A stretch of DNA of 64,000 nt, taken from positions 54,739,501 to 54,803,500 of the forward strand of contig CM075652.1 of assembly GCA_037953625.1 (NCBI GenBank), in the 5' to 3' direction. A program made the position numbers and the translations under genes. Every line of letters begins with the position of its first letter. Position 1 is the stretch's first letter. This document shows positions 25,301 to 35,880 of the stretch, piece after piece. The stretch comes from Crotalaria pallida (lineage: Eukaryota > Streptophyta > Magnoliopsida > Fabales > Fabaceae). The notes beneath the pieces were generated by a model. It was not told the origin of the DNA and made no database searches. It saw nothing but the letters and a program-made list of their open reading frames with translations.

Positions 25301-26942
25301 GTGTATCTCACTCACAAGTTCCTGATGTTCTATTCCAGTTTCAAGCTTCGAATCCAGAACATGAGTTTTGAACCAGCCAAAGACTTCACACTCCCCTCCT
25401 TTCTCTCCTTCAATTCTTTTAACAACGCGATCTACCTATGCATTGATTGATAGTCAGAAAAGATAAGCATGTCAGCTCATTCACAATCTTAAGGTTAAAA
25501 TATAACCGCTAGTAATCTAACCAAAAAAACCCAAGATATCTTTAAAAAAGGAAAGGGCAAGGAAACAAACTGAAACTTCCAATCAATTGAGGACACTTCA
25601 GTAGCACTCAAACCATTATCAACTGTTGACAATATGGTCCACAATGCATTTGTGAAACTCTGGGGCTGGTGGAGGTTCTTACATACTTAAAGAGTGTTAC
25701 ATTACACACTACTCTACTCAAATTGCAACATACATGCGGTTGGATCAAAGAATCAAATATTATTAAATTAGAGCTGTAAGGAAAACTCTACAGTTACAGA
25801 ACATCCAAAGTACTGTATTACTCCGAGAGTATTTTAAAATTATCGCGCAAGAGAACAAGGGGATCAACAAAAACATTAATTATGAAACCAACCTGGTTTA
25901 GGTAGTCATCCAAAAACATTACAGCATGATCATCTTGTCCAGTATTTAATTTGAAAAGCCGCAGCACTTTGTCCCTCCTCATTGTCTACACGCACAAGTA
26001 AAATAAAATAAAATCCAAAACGAGTTTGCTTAACCTCTCCCCTGCAAGAAGTCAAAAAGTGTAAAGGGGTTTTGGGAAACTAAGTCAACTACCTAAATGT
26101 TTAACAACCAGCTTTTCAATGCAAGAATACTATAGCCTCTTATCCAAAAGGGTTTTCTTAGGGCTGAGGATAAGCATCATAAAGTGAATAAGTTTTCTTG
26201 AAAGAATAAAAGTATAAGTTTTTTCATTTATTAAATGCATCATTTCCTATAAGATCTATGTACTTTGGGGTGCTTACTCATAACATATGACATGCATAGT
26301 AGTTCATCAATAAAATGCAACACATGTATGCAAAAAACAACACCACAAGCGCATATTATCACACGAATACACCGAAACACAATTCAAGAACTTAAATCAG
26401 CCGAAACAGGAGATAAAACATTCATATATAATTAAATAGCAAAATAACAAGATGAAAATTGCGAATAATAATTCCTAACAGCGAGAGAGACCTCTAATTC
26501 CCTATCCACTTGTGTTCTGTCCTTAACACTGCTATACAATTGTGACTTCAATATAAACGGCTCAACCGAAACCTGAAAACACCACCATAGCACAATTTAA
26601 CTTATTCACGTAATCATCATCATCATGACTATTATTATTGAATTGATTAATATAATAATAAATTAATAAGAGAAGAGAAAGTAAGGTATATGATATGACC
26701 TTGGGAATGTGGGGAAATTGAGCTCGCATGATTCGGAGTGCGACAAGTGTATCAGAGAAAGTGAGATCGTTCTCTACGAAGATTGGAGTGTGATGAATTA
26801 AAAGTGGAATGAAGAAGGAAGAAAGGGAGAGGAGAGGGGTAATGGTAGTACCGAGTGAAGGAGTGTTTGCGTCGGTGGATTCATGTTCGTCTCGGCGGCG
26901 TTTCGTGCCTTTGGATGAAGAAGGTTCTGGAATGTTGTCCAT
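16380..26942 (-). CDS. STK19: STK19-like winged-helix protein
   Basis: The family (PF10494) was once called serine/threonine kinase 19, but human STK19 is now known as a winged-helix DNA-binding factor of transcription-coupled repair. Inferred exons on the minus strand: 26852-26942, 26700-26773, 26492-26572, 25893-25985, 25316-25435, 24978-25049, 17003-17080 and 16380-16571. All have GT-AG borders and joined phases, giving about 266 residues, close to human STK19 (254). Recognised blocks: TLVALRIMRAQFPHI, SQLYSSVKDRTQVDRELE, FKLNTGQDDHAVMFLDDYLN, LINAGVIIRQLIDPNMYWFA, RRRYKEMMLASLEKKLLRMS and a C-terminal LRDLIGSGHLRTDQTPTG. The N-terminus has a basic KGTKRRR stretch that could direct nuclear import. 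The first intron (26774-26851, 78 nt) is also open in frame; leaving it in would add 26 residues. No kinase motifs are present. The sixth intron is 7.9 kb because of nested retrotransposons. Confidence 0.88.
18042..18362 (+). repeat. 5' LTR of the copia element
   Basis: Begins TATCAGCAGAAGG and ends TTTTGACA immediately before the primer-binding site. It contains a 45-bp tandem duplication, units at 18093 and 18138, each starting CCAAATATTCT.AGCTGAATA. Confidence 0.88.
18363..18374 (+). promoter_or_regulatory. primer-binding site (initiator Met tRNA)
   Basis: TGGTATCAGAGC directly follows the 5' LTR. This 12-mer is the complement of the 3' end of plant initiator methionine tRNA and is the standard primer site of copia elements. 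Confidence 0.9.
18505..22807 (+). pseudogene. copia gag-pol, frameshifted
   Basis: Gag begins at ATG 18505; its first codons are cut off by the MITE at 18557-18829 and frame disturbances lie on both sides of it. From 18845 to 19690 gag carries a UBN2-type body (WKVKDARIISWILASVDP) and two CCHC zinc knuckles (CFSCKEFGHIAAHC, CNYCKKPGHIIKEC). A TAA at 19688-19690 separates it from protease, whose active-site DSGA reads DSDA near 19757. Integrase follows (KRLGHPN, HSDVWG, DDYSRYTW, SCPYTPQQNGMAERKN), then reverse transcriptase (RYKARLVALGNNQ, QMDVKNAFLHG, YVDDIVIT near 21905) and RNase H (YSDADWAGC, SSTESEYRA, LHADNTSAI). Frame changes occur near 19950, 20250-20280, 20490-20520 and 21845. The polyprotein cannot be made intact. 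Confidence 0.9.
18557..18829. mobile_element. Mutator-like MITE inserted in the copia gag start
   Basis: Inverted termini GAGTAATATGTCAGATTAGT and ACTAATCTGACATATTACTC, with the arms pairing through GTCCCTAACTTTGTAAGC and AATTGCTATTTCGATAAAGT. The exact 10-bp direct repeat AAAGAATTAC flanks it (18547-18556 and 18830-18839), the hallmark of Mutator-like transposition. Non-coding; it disrupts the copia gag 52 bp after its ATG. Confidence 0.9.
22861..22868 (+). promoter_or_regulatory. polypurine tract of the copia element
   Basis: AGGGGGGA lies immediately before the 3' LTR start (TATCAGCAG), the expected site of plus-strand priming. Confidence 0.8.
22869..23189 (+). repeat. 3' LTR of the copia element
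   Basis: Same 321-bp length and content as 18042-18362, including the internal 45-bp duplication. Differences seen by eye include AAGATT/AAGGTT, GGTGG/GGCGG, CATTATTT/CAAAATTT and the last bases GATA/GACA. Confidence 0.88.
24262..24352. repeat. third copy of the GCAAT/GCG-rich dispersed repeat
   Basis: Text such as GCAATTGCGGTCAACGCAAC and CCGTAACTGCGACTGGACTG resembles the repeats at 142-257 and 12742-12890. It abuts the end of the old copia relic inside the STK19-like intron. The rest of the intron to 24977 shows nothing I can name. Confidence 0.35.
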
Positions 26943-27013
26943 GCTGCGTGCGAGCTAAAGTCTACAACAAACGGCGACACAGAAGGAACATCAACACTCA
27001 ACTGCAAGATATA

Positions 27014-27312
27014 CTCCCTCCGTCCCTGATATCAAGTCTTAGTTAAGACTCACCGCGTTACATCATACTCAACTTCACACTTTTCATATTTATCTTAACA
27101 TCACACTCGTAAAATATGCATTAGCATTACATTTTTATTTCAATAATGTTTTTTAATACAATTTCAATAATATTAATTACGTAAAATTTATAAAAATAAT
27201 CCCAAATAATATTTAAATATTAAAACTAAATCAAAGTTAACATTACATTAATAATTAATGGTATCTACTAAAAATTATAAATTACTTCATCTAGTCCTAT
27301 TTATAGGAAACC
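27014..27312. mobile_element. MITE fragments upstream of the STK19-like gene
   Basis: A Stowaway-type left end CTCCCTCCGTCCCTGATATC begins at 27014, about 70 bp upstream of the STK19-like start codon, without a matching right end. Near 27284-27312 ACTTCATCTAGTCCTATTTA resembles the left end of the 11089-11361 family, also truncated. Confidence 0.4.
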
Positions 27313-27607
27313 GCATTCACACAGAAGCCACTCACAGTCAGCTTCCTAAGACGCGCGTTTGAAGCAACAAAACGCCCAAGCAAACATGTTATTAGTCAGC
27401 GTGAGGGTGAGGATTTAAGTGACATGGTTGCAAAGAATTAGATAAATAAGAAGAGCAAGATGCAAGAATAAGGACTTCAAGTTTTGAGATCATATTCTTT
27501 CTCGTCCAATGAACATATGGTTAACGGATTGGGCATCCATATGGTTATACGGATAACCCATTCGTCCTTAATAAATAAAGAAATACGGATTGCGTATCCA
27601 TTTTTTT

Positions 27608-27797
27608 TAGTTACTTTTCAGCCCCACCCATTACTCTTGAACCTCATTTTCTTCCGCCTCTTGAGAGGCGGAAGTGTAATTTTTTTTTGGTGTCCGCCTC
27701 GTGGAAGGCGGAAAAGCCATTAATTTTACACTTCCGCCTCTCAAGAGACGGAAGAAAATGGGATTCAAGAGTAATGGATGGGGCTGAAAAGTAACTC
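27608..27797. mobile_element. foldback element with TTCCGCCTC motifs
   Basis: Arms of about 70 bp pair almost perfectly: AGTTACTTTTCAGCCCCACC at 27609 with its complement ending at 27796, continuing through TTACTCTTGAA, TTTTCTTCCGCCTCTTGAGA and GGCGGAAGTGTAA. The loop contains another CCGCCTC/GGCGG pair. No target duplication was identified, so element class is open. Confidence 0.65.
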
Positions 27798-27839
27798 TCT
27801 TTTTCTTTATCACGAATGAAGCATTTGTCCTTGAGAAGT

Positions 27840-29958
27840 GAATTTTTATTCAGGTGTGAATAGTGTGAGTTTACAAGTATTAGTTAACAAGGATATTTTT
27901 GGAAGTGCGAAACAAAAAATTTTAATTTCTGGGTATGAGTAACAAAATTATGGGTGTCAATAAAATCTTCCAAAATTTTATTCTTCCTTTCCAATACATG
28001 TACCCCGCACCATCAAACGTAAGGGTCTATTAATACAACTCCCTTCACCACCAAACTTAGAGTTTGAAGCCATTTCACTCTTGAAACGGTTAAGTCCTTT
28101 AAATATAAGAGTCTAGCTCTGATGTCAATTGTTAGAACTGATTTCAAAATCTCGAGAGGGGAGGTGAATCGAGTTTTATTAATATATTGAAAAACTAACG
28201 CGAATGGTGGTTTTCAAAAATTACTTTAAATTTCTTTTGCCGGAGTTTGATTAATCATGAACAACGTATTAAAATAAATATATATTCAATATAATCAGAT
28301 AAGCACATAAATAATAATAATGGATTATTAAATATCCGTAGCAAAAATAAAAACGTTGTGGAATAGTAAAAGTGAAGGAAAGAGAGAAACGCAAACATTT
28401 TATACTGATTCAGCCTTTTCAGCGAAAGACCTACGTCCAGTTCCCAAGCGACCCGCTTGAGAGTTTTATACTCGTATGGAGATAGTCCACAATAAAATCA
28501 AAGTGTCCCGTATACTACTAGATTCGACCGTTTGTTAGGAACCTCGAATAACTCACAAGGATTCATTACCCCTAATCACAATAGGATGTCACACCCTCCA
28601 CTCTTGGGAGCCACTCCCTAAAAGCTAAAGTTATTACAATTTATGGAGTTTCAAAAACAAATAGTAGCACTCACTATAGTGCAAATAATAACAAATTGAA
28701 TTTCTCTAATGGCAATAATATGAAGCACTCAAGTGTAAGCCAACACTCAAAAGTTGAGAAGAAGAAGATGAATGAAACTTAGTCTAAGTGATGGAGTTGT
28801 TGGAGAAGAAGAGAATAGGATTAGTTTTTAAAAAAAAAAACTCAAAAGAATAATGGAATTATATTGATCAGATCAATCAACACTTTTTAACATATTTCAA
28901 AATTAGAGGAAATAAAAAACATATCAGGAAATAGTTTTGATTGATTTTGAAACGAAATTCAAAATAATTCAAAAAGTAAACAATTAGCTAAATTTGGTTA
29001 TCGATTATTTTAAGCTAAATAATCGATTACACGTTTTGAAGTAATCGATTCTCAACTCTTTGGAATTTATATGATGCCACAAAAATAATCAATTATCCTG
29101 ATCGGTAATCGATTACTTTGTCCCAAGTAATCGATTACGACCTTTTGAGTAATCGATTCCAGAGTCTCTGTCATATTATATGATGCAACATTTTTAATCG
29201 ATTATTTGAGCAAGTAATCAATTACTTTCAAGTAGAAGTAGTCGATTCATCAAGATCAACTAATAGATTACAAGCTCTCTTGTTTTTATGAAATGCAGCT
29301 GAAACCAAATAATCGATCATTTCAACCAAGTAATCGATTACTCTGACTAAACTTTGTAAAAATTATTTTTCATAAATCAGAAAATGCAGTCAGAGGTTTT
29401 TATAAATATATTTTCACAAAATCAATTATGAAAACTTTTTCTTAAAAACTATGGTTTGAAAAACATCCTTTTCGAATATCTCAAAGTGTGGCCTAAACGC
29501 GAAAGTGCTAGAATGTTAATACCTTTCATGATTTTCTAGACGATGATGGAAAACTAGAAGATCTTCAAAGCTTGCTTGAGGTTGCTTGACACTTGGCTTA
29601 AGATTTCTTGACTCGTATGAGCTTGTTTGTAATCATCAAAACTTGTGTCATAGATAGCTTGAAGTCCATGGAGTGCCTTGAACTTTAACACTTAGTGAGT
29701 CCGATGAAAAGCGGGTGTTCTTTTCATGAGAGCCTAAGCACGCTCAAGAGCACCTATCAAGAAGAAATCGGAAGGTTAGCGATATCATAAAGGTTAAATA
29801 TCAAAGACATAAAGATGTAAACCAAGACCGTTACTTTAATTGCCATTCAAGACCTTCACATTCGTTTGGATGCAAGAGCTAACGGGAAGAGGACCATGCT
29901 CTGGAGCTCACTCAATCATAGATCGGAGCATGGCCCGATCAATTTCAGACAACTCAGA
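27840..29958 (-). mobile_element. SIRE-like copia remnant: LTR, primer site and gag start
   Basis: On the minus strand an LTR end ...GTTCTAACA (boundary at 28130) is followed by TGACATCAGAGC (28116-28127), a near match to the initiator Met tRNA primer site. Downstream an ATG at 28071-28073 opens a gag-like text MASNSKFGGEGSC, which after a frame change reads like GYMYWKGRI, the WK.RI block of copia gag. The frame is lost by about 27935. The LTR would extend rightwards from 28130; its far end is not resolved and may have been cut by the gypsy insertion at 29959. Pol is absent. Confidence 0.6.
28985..29345. repeat. cluster of GTAATCGATTAC palindromes
   Basis: About ten copies of TAATCGATTA or one- to two-base variants are packed into 360 bp, for example at 29023, 29105, 29128, 29152, 29196 and 29332. 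They lie within the LTR of the SIRE-like remnant and are separated by 12-40 bp of unrelated sequence. Confidence 0.85.
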
Positions 29959-30894
29959 TGTAACACTCTCACTTTTATTAGTTACTTTTAGGTTTTATTA
30001 AAATTAGAGATTTAAAATTCCTTTTTAAGCTTAATTACTTATAAAAACTTTTACGAAAATCCGGCAGAGTTTCCTCTGTTTTCCGGACTTCCCAAAAATT
30101 TTCTTCTAAAAACCTGTCAGTCCAGAATTGTTTAAAAACATAAACAACAACAGTTTAATAAGTACACAGATCCTAATGCCCAAATGATACAAGTTGCGGG
30201 GCAAGCTACTAATTCATATTATAAATTACATTAAATAATTATCCACTCATAATATCTAATAAACATTCCACGTAATGGAATGAAAATCCTGCTCGGCCGG
30301 CACGGGTGTATGCTCCACTTGTGTACCTGAAAAATATTAACCACATAAGGGAAGCATCACACAGAACTTAAAAGAGAGATTTCTAAGCAGATATATACGA
30401 CACACCAAGACCATTCAAACCTATACTATACTACTTAATTCATGCTCCTCTTTTCCTTTTTACCTCCTAACTATTTCCCAATTCTTTTATTTTTTTTTTA
30501 TTGTTTCCGTTTAAATAATCCCTAACCTCTAATTATTCCTGTTCCTCTTTACTTTCGCTCTATCCTTTTTACCCCTTTTTCCTAATTACCCTAGTTTCTC
30601 TATTCCTCCTCTTTCCAGCTAACCTATTTCTTTTTCTTCCTTTCCCATAACCACTCTATTAGCCATTTATCCTTTCCAATATCATTTTCATTTCCTTTCC
30701 CATTTTTATTCCCTTTTTATTCCATTTTCATTACCCTTTTCCCTTAATCACTGATATGTCATTATCCGTTTCCGTTATCCCTTTTTCCTTTTCCTAAATC
30801 TTTCCATTACCTTGACCATTATTCATTCCCTTTAATTCCTTTACCGATTCCATTTTTATTTATTTCCTTTATTCATTTTCCATTATGTGTAACC

Positions 30895-31045
30895 TCAATC
30901 AGAGATCTACACACCGTGTTTGCAACCACAAACAGTGATCTGCATACGTATGCAACCACAAACAGTGATCTGCATACGTGTATACAACCACAAACAGTGA
31001 TCTGTATACACCCATCTCGTTTATGTAACCTCAGACAGAGATCTA
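30895..31045. repeat. short tandem array with CAACCACAAACAGTGATCTG
   Basis: Three adjacent units of about 30-33 bp each contain CAACCACAAACAGTGATCTG followed by a variable (G/T)CATACGT or TATACACC tail. They are flanked on both sides by AACCTCA..CAGAGATCTACA variants of the same unit. Confidence 0.8.
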
Positions 31046-31074
31046 CATAAACTTCCCTTACCTTTTTATTATTT

Positions 31075-31380
31075 GGCCACAGGGTCAATACAACCACCTG
31101 CGCCGTGCCACAGGGTCAATACAACCACCTGTGACATGTACCATATTTATTTGGCCACAGGGTCAATGCAACCACCTGCGCCGTGCCACAGGGTCAATAC
31201 AACCACCTGTGACATGTACCATATTTATTTGGCCACAGGGTCAATGCAACCACCTGCGCCGTGCCACAGGGTCAATACAACCACCTGTGACATATACCAT
31301 TTTTATTTGGCCACAGGGTCAATACAACCACCTGCGCCGTGCCACAGGGTCAATACAACCGCCTGCGACATTTACCATTC
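31075..31380. repeat. 78-bp tandem array inside the gypsy LTR
   Basis: Units start with GGCCACAGGGTCAAT at 31075, 31153, 31231 and 31309. Each 78-bp unit is a nested duplication: GCCACAGGGTCAATACAACC occurs twice, followed by GCGCCGT in one half and GTGACATGTACC in the other. Long reading frames here are a by-product of 78 being divisible by three. Confidence 0.9.
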
Positions 31381-33094
31381 TTATTATCTCTTTATTATCG
31401 TATTAGTTTTATCCCTTTACTTTTAGTTCCTTAATTCTATCTAATACATTTAGTTTCCTAACACTTCCTTATCCTCTATTATCGTCTCACTTAGCTCACG
31501 CCTTCCCTTAACGACTTATTATTATTTCCTTGCCATCTTATACTTAAGTACTTTTCGTTACTAATTACTCTCATACTAGCTCTTAGTTGTTTACCTATTC
31601 TTTTTCTTTTCTTTTTCTTCTTCTCTTCCTTATAATTCTGTTTATTTATTTCTTTCTTGTTATTCCGTTTATTTCGTTACTAATTGCTTTAACTCTTCTT
31701 TATCTAACTTTTCTTTTCCTAATTGTCTTCCTTATTACATATCCTATTATTACATCATTAGTCCTATTCTACTCGGTGGTCACATTATATTCTCTTTACT
31801 CTCATTTGTTCATTACTAAATTTATTTCCCTATTCACCATTTCTATTCTTTTGCCACACCCTACCGATCTAATTGATTAGTTACTCTACTACCTATCTTT
31901 TTATTCATCACTATTTGTTTCCCCTATTTACTCCATCTATTTTTCTTCATTATTAGCGGGTTACTCTAAGGTTCACTAGCAATTAACATTTTCCCAGGTC
32001 CTAGCGATAGATATAACTACCCAGAAATACACCCCTTAAGGACTGGTAATGAAACCCCTTACCTCAATCGGTGATAGTGAGGGGTAACCTTAATTTGGCG
32101 CTTTACTCCCCGACTCACGCTTTAGCTCGGCTCCAACTGGATCCTAAGCTTCCCCAATCCTTGATTCCAAGCACGGTGGGAACAATCGATCTCGATCACG
32201 GTGACGGTGTTGCTCTTCGACACCGGGAGGAGAGAGAGAGAAAGCTCGTGGGAGAGAGAGAGGGATCGAAGTCAACGGAAGAGAAACAAAGGGGAGAGGG
32301 AGAGGTATTGATGGTGGTGGTGGGGGATAGTGATGGTGGCTCGTGGTGGAGTGGCGGTGGCGGCCGGAGATGGCGGCGGCCGGCTTGGTGGAGGGTGAGA
32401 GGGGAGGGGAGAGAGAGTCAAGTGAGAGAAAGAGAGAGATCTATGGAGTGGAGGAGAGGGAAAGAAAGGGTCTATGAGGAGGAGGAGGAACAAGGAGGTG
32501 GGGTGGCGGCCATGAGCTCCGGTGGTGGTGGTTGGAGGAGTTGCTGGGCGGAGAGAGAGAAAGAGGGGTTGAAATGGGGGTTTCAGCCCCCAAAACACGA
32601 TTTTAAAGCTGCAGGTAGCAGAATACTCGAGTATTTCTGTCAATACTCGAGTTTTTTGACAAAATACTCGAGTATTTCACAAAATACTCGAGTAAAATGA
32701 CCAGATACTGCTAGTTTGCTTTTCTATTTTTCAACTATTTTCTCCCAACTTCAAATAGCCATAACTTCTTCGTTCACCGTCGGATCTTGCTCAAATTTGA
32801 CGAGTAACTTCCTAAAAATCATACCTTCATATCCAACGGTGGGAATTGTGTTTTGAGTCTTAAATCTTTTATTTTGAATTTCCTAACGTCGGGTGTTTTT
32901 AACACCGAAAAATCGATTTTTAACACTCGTTTGGTCTTCTTTAAATTTGCTTTTCGATGCCAATGCTCCTTGACTCCTCAATGGCACTCAAAGAACTCCT
33001 AATCCATAATTTTAAATCCCTTCTAGGATAATCCTTACTTCCAAATCTTACTATTATTCTAATATTTATTAGAATTAAAATTCGGGATGTTACA

Positions 33095-34890
33095 TTTCTC
33101 CCCCACTTATTAGAATTTCGTCCCCGAAATTCCGTTTGGTTCCTTAAATGGAGAACCATCCCATTGGTAAACTCCGGACTACGGTTTTTACTTCCCTTCG
33201 GTTTTTATTTCCCGCTCTAGGTGTGGCTAGGTCCATGCCTATTTCATGGCGCGTCTTCTAATACTACGTATTATCTCTGCCTACACAGGAGCGTCAGCTT
33301 CCTTATTATTAAAGTTCCATTTCCCATTTCTTGGATTGAAATCCTCCTCCACTTAGCATCGACACACTTGATTATATCAATGCTAGGGGGGTATGCTCGT
33401 TCGTTTCTCATAATAGAGTACGCAAGTTCCTTACCGGTATCCAAGGCTGAGAAGAGGACACGTGGGTGACTATCTATCGGTAAGCATAGAACTACGCCGG
33501 GTTTCTACGACTTGGCAATTTCTCACCTTTGCATCTGAGATGCTTGAAGCTTGAAGAGAGTGAAGATGAAAAGAAGAAACATGAAGCACTCAAGAATGAG
33601 TCTCATGGTCTTTGCAAGATAACCCAGGATGGACTGGATACATGTCAAGCAAGAAGACAATGGAGATTATCCCCAAAGTATGCATTTTCAGCAGAGAGTC
33701 GCCGAAGGATGCGCTTTTATGGATCTGCGACTAACTGGTTGGTCTCGGTCAATCGGGGTCCTATCAAATGCACAGGGTCCCAAAAGACTGAGATTATCAC
33801 TTGCGGTGTTCCGACATAACGTCTGGATTGAGATTCCACTTCGCGACTTCACTTTTATCCCGTTCACCTTCTACTCTTTCAAGTGAGTCTAGCAAAGTCC
33901 ATTTTAGAATCAATCTTCACCACGTTCGCATTCTACTCCGATGCTACTTCATTCTCATTCGTTTGACAATTCCAATTCGGTTAAAGGATTCCTAGAGATC
34001 GATTCCACTTGAGGGTCAAGGTCAAGGTCTAGTTTTTCCTCTGGTTTAACCCTTATTCGATCATCCGCAGAGCGTTTGGAATTATCTATTTGGTAGTCCT
34101 ATAGCCTTTGGTATGGTTACGAGTTATTGTCGCTCGGATAGGATCCGAATCGAGTCGTCAAGTCTCCCCCACTTATTATCAACATACCTGAGTAAGTCGA
34201 AGGCAGGGAGGAAACTGAGTTGACTCCAGGGATAGATGAGCTGGGTGCTTAATTGGTCGGAGAGGTGGTACATGGATTTAAGTTGACCGTTAATCGGTCT
34301 AATCGGTGTGGTTTCGAATTTTCTATGATATGACGACTCTTCATACCTACGCATGCGGCTAATTCTCATACGAGTTAGAAGGGTGATTCAATTACTGAGT
34401 TGAATGTTCTCGGTGGAAATACAGAATAAGAGTGTCTTGAATGGGGTTGGTTTGTGAATCACTGTTCATGAGTCTTAGGAAAGATCCTATAGGATTAAAG
34501 TTTAATTGGGCTTTCGACAGGGATAGAATTCCTCGATGGTTGTTTCTGATTTTTCAACTAGATGATTGCAATAATATAGTATGTCAATAAACGTGAAGAC
34601 CAAGGTGGTCAGTCCCAATCTCACATTTATTAACTGTACATCATTGCATTATTGAATAATAGCATTATCTTTTAACAGGTGCAAGAGAAAGGATGACCAA
34701 TCCTGACCTTACACTCTATTAGAGGACGACACTATCACAATTGAGCTTGGTGAAATTTCTAACTAAGGTTTTAACACTTATCGACTCCTTCTAGATTGCA
34801 CTACTCACACTTATTCTAGGCAAAGACGCTAAAGTAATCAGTTGATGCAACATTAACATGAAAAGTACCTTGGATAAGTTCATTCCTCGT
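33095..34890 (-). other. gypsy interior between gag and 3' LTR, no pol recognised
   Basis: This is where protease, reverse transcriptase and integrase would lie. I see no DTG/DSG protease, YVDD/YIDD reverse transcriptase or HHCC integrase motif on the minus strand. Short frames such as 33529-33819 (+) and 34124-34369 (-) have no family signature. It is probably an untranslated spacer retained after pol loss. Confidence 0.55.
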
Positions 34891-34891
34891 T

Positions 34892-35871
34892 CTACGTGAC
34901 CATAGGACAGTTTGCAGCACGGTGTCCGGGTTGCCCGCATTGGAAGCAGAGACCTTCCTTTCTACGCTGTTCAAGCATCCAACACATACGAGTATGGGAT
35001 CCTCCACAATGTGGACATGGTGGCCTTGTCCTTGGAGCGGTCGCACTCTGTCCCGCATTCTCTGGCACTACTGCTCTGGTGCGGTTAACAGCGTACGGAC
35101 CTGATCCTTGAGCCAGTCCCTTACCCTTGTTGAGACCTACTTCATTTGGTATATTCTTGCTCCTTTCCTCTGCTTCCTGCTGATTCAAACTCTTCTCATA
35201 AGCGCTAGTCATATTCACCAGCTGAGAGAGGTTAGCTATACCCTGGTGCACAAAGATAGTCCGAATTCTGGCATTGAGACCTGTTTCAAATTTAATACAC
35301 TTGGTGCGTTCGTCTGCGTCCCGATAACTGCCAGAATAGCGAATCAGATCTTCAAATTGAGCCGCATACTCACCGACATTCATACTTCCCTGCTCCAGCT
35401 GCAGAAAAGCGATCTCCTTTTCCCTACGAACATCCTCAGGAAAATACTTCCCCAGGAAGTGAGCCTTAAACAGATCAAAAGTGATATCCTGATTGGCTGC
35501 CTCCAATTCTCTTCGCACTCGTTCCCACCAATACTCTGCTTCATCAGTCAACATATACTGCGCTAGCAACACAGTTTGTTCAACAGGTGGCGCCATGGTG
35601 CGAAGGATCTTCTCAATTTCCTTGAGCCATCGCTGAGCTCCATCAGGATTATACCCTCCTTCGAACCTAGGCGGTTCGCATTTCCTAAATCGAGCCATCC
35701 AGTCAATTTCGACAGGAATGGGTGGTGGATTCAATGCTGCTGCTGCTGCGGCTGCGGCTGCTGCGATGTTTTCAGCTTGGTTCTGTGCATTCGGGCCTGA
35801 TTCTGATTCATTTGAATCAGATTCTCCAATATGGCAGCCATCCGCTCATTTTCGGCACGTCGTCCAGCCAT
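34892..35871 (-). pseudogene. gypsy gag (capsid plus zinc knuckle), one frameshift
   Basis: The likely start ATG is at 35869-35871 (MAGRRAENERMAAILENL). A one-base frame change near 35785-35800 breaks the link to the main frame, which runs to a stop at 34892. The main frame has an alanine run, then the retrotransposon gag domain (YMLTDEAEYWWERVRREL, FKAHFLGKYFPEDVRREKE, FLQLEQGSMNVGEYAAQFE), a basic/serine linker and a CCHC knuckle CFQCGQPGHRAANC near the C-terminus. An additional CPHCGG...C segment precedes it. Length and order fit Ty3/gypsy gag of the chromovirus/Tekay type. It may still yield a long gag product from an internal start, which I cannot judge. Confidence 0.85.
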
Positions 35872-35880
35872 ACTGTTAGG

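Larger units (their letters stand above)
29959..33094 (-). repeat. complete 3' LTR (about 3.1 kb) of the gypsy element
   Basis: Bounded by TGTAACA and TGTTACA. It is preceded on the minus strand by the polypurine tract GTGGGGGAGAAA (33095-33108 region). It contains two tandem arrays (about 30895-31045 and 31075-31380), a purine-rich tract (32220-32570) and four AATACTCGAGTA-type palindromes (32625-32695). Confidence 0.85.

Noticed and set aside
16380..26942. Calling the STK19-like protein a kinase
   Set aside because: No glycine loop, catalytic HRD or DFG motif is present; the family name is historical.
28985..29345. CRISPR-like spacing of a repeated 10-12-mer
   Set aside because: The repeats are too short, vary, have irregular spacers and lie in a plant retrotransposon LTR.
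31073..31426. A 117-codon repetitive frame
   Set aside because: It is produced by the 78-bp tandem array, whose length is a multiple of three; three frames are open at once and none has a start context or homology.
32071..32700. A 209-codon plus-strand frame with an opposite-strand frame (also near-duplicated at 35722-36309)
   Set aside because: It lies in the purine-rich part of the gypsy LTR. Both strands are open because of GA/CT-rich composition, the protein is low-complexity, and the duplication is simply the two LTRs.
33529..33886. Two overlapping plus-strand frames in the gypsy interior
   Set aside because: They run antisense to gag and have no recognisable motif or splice partners.
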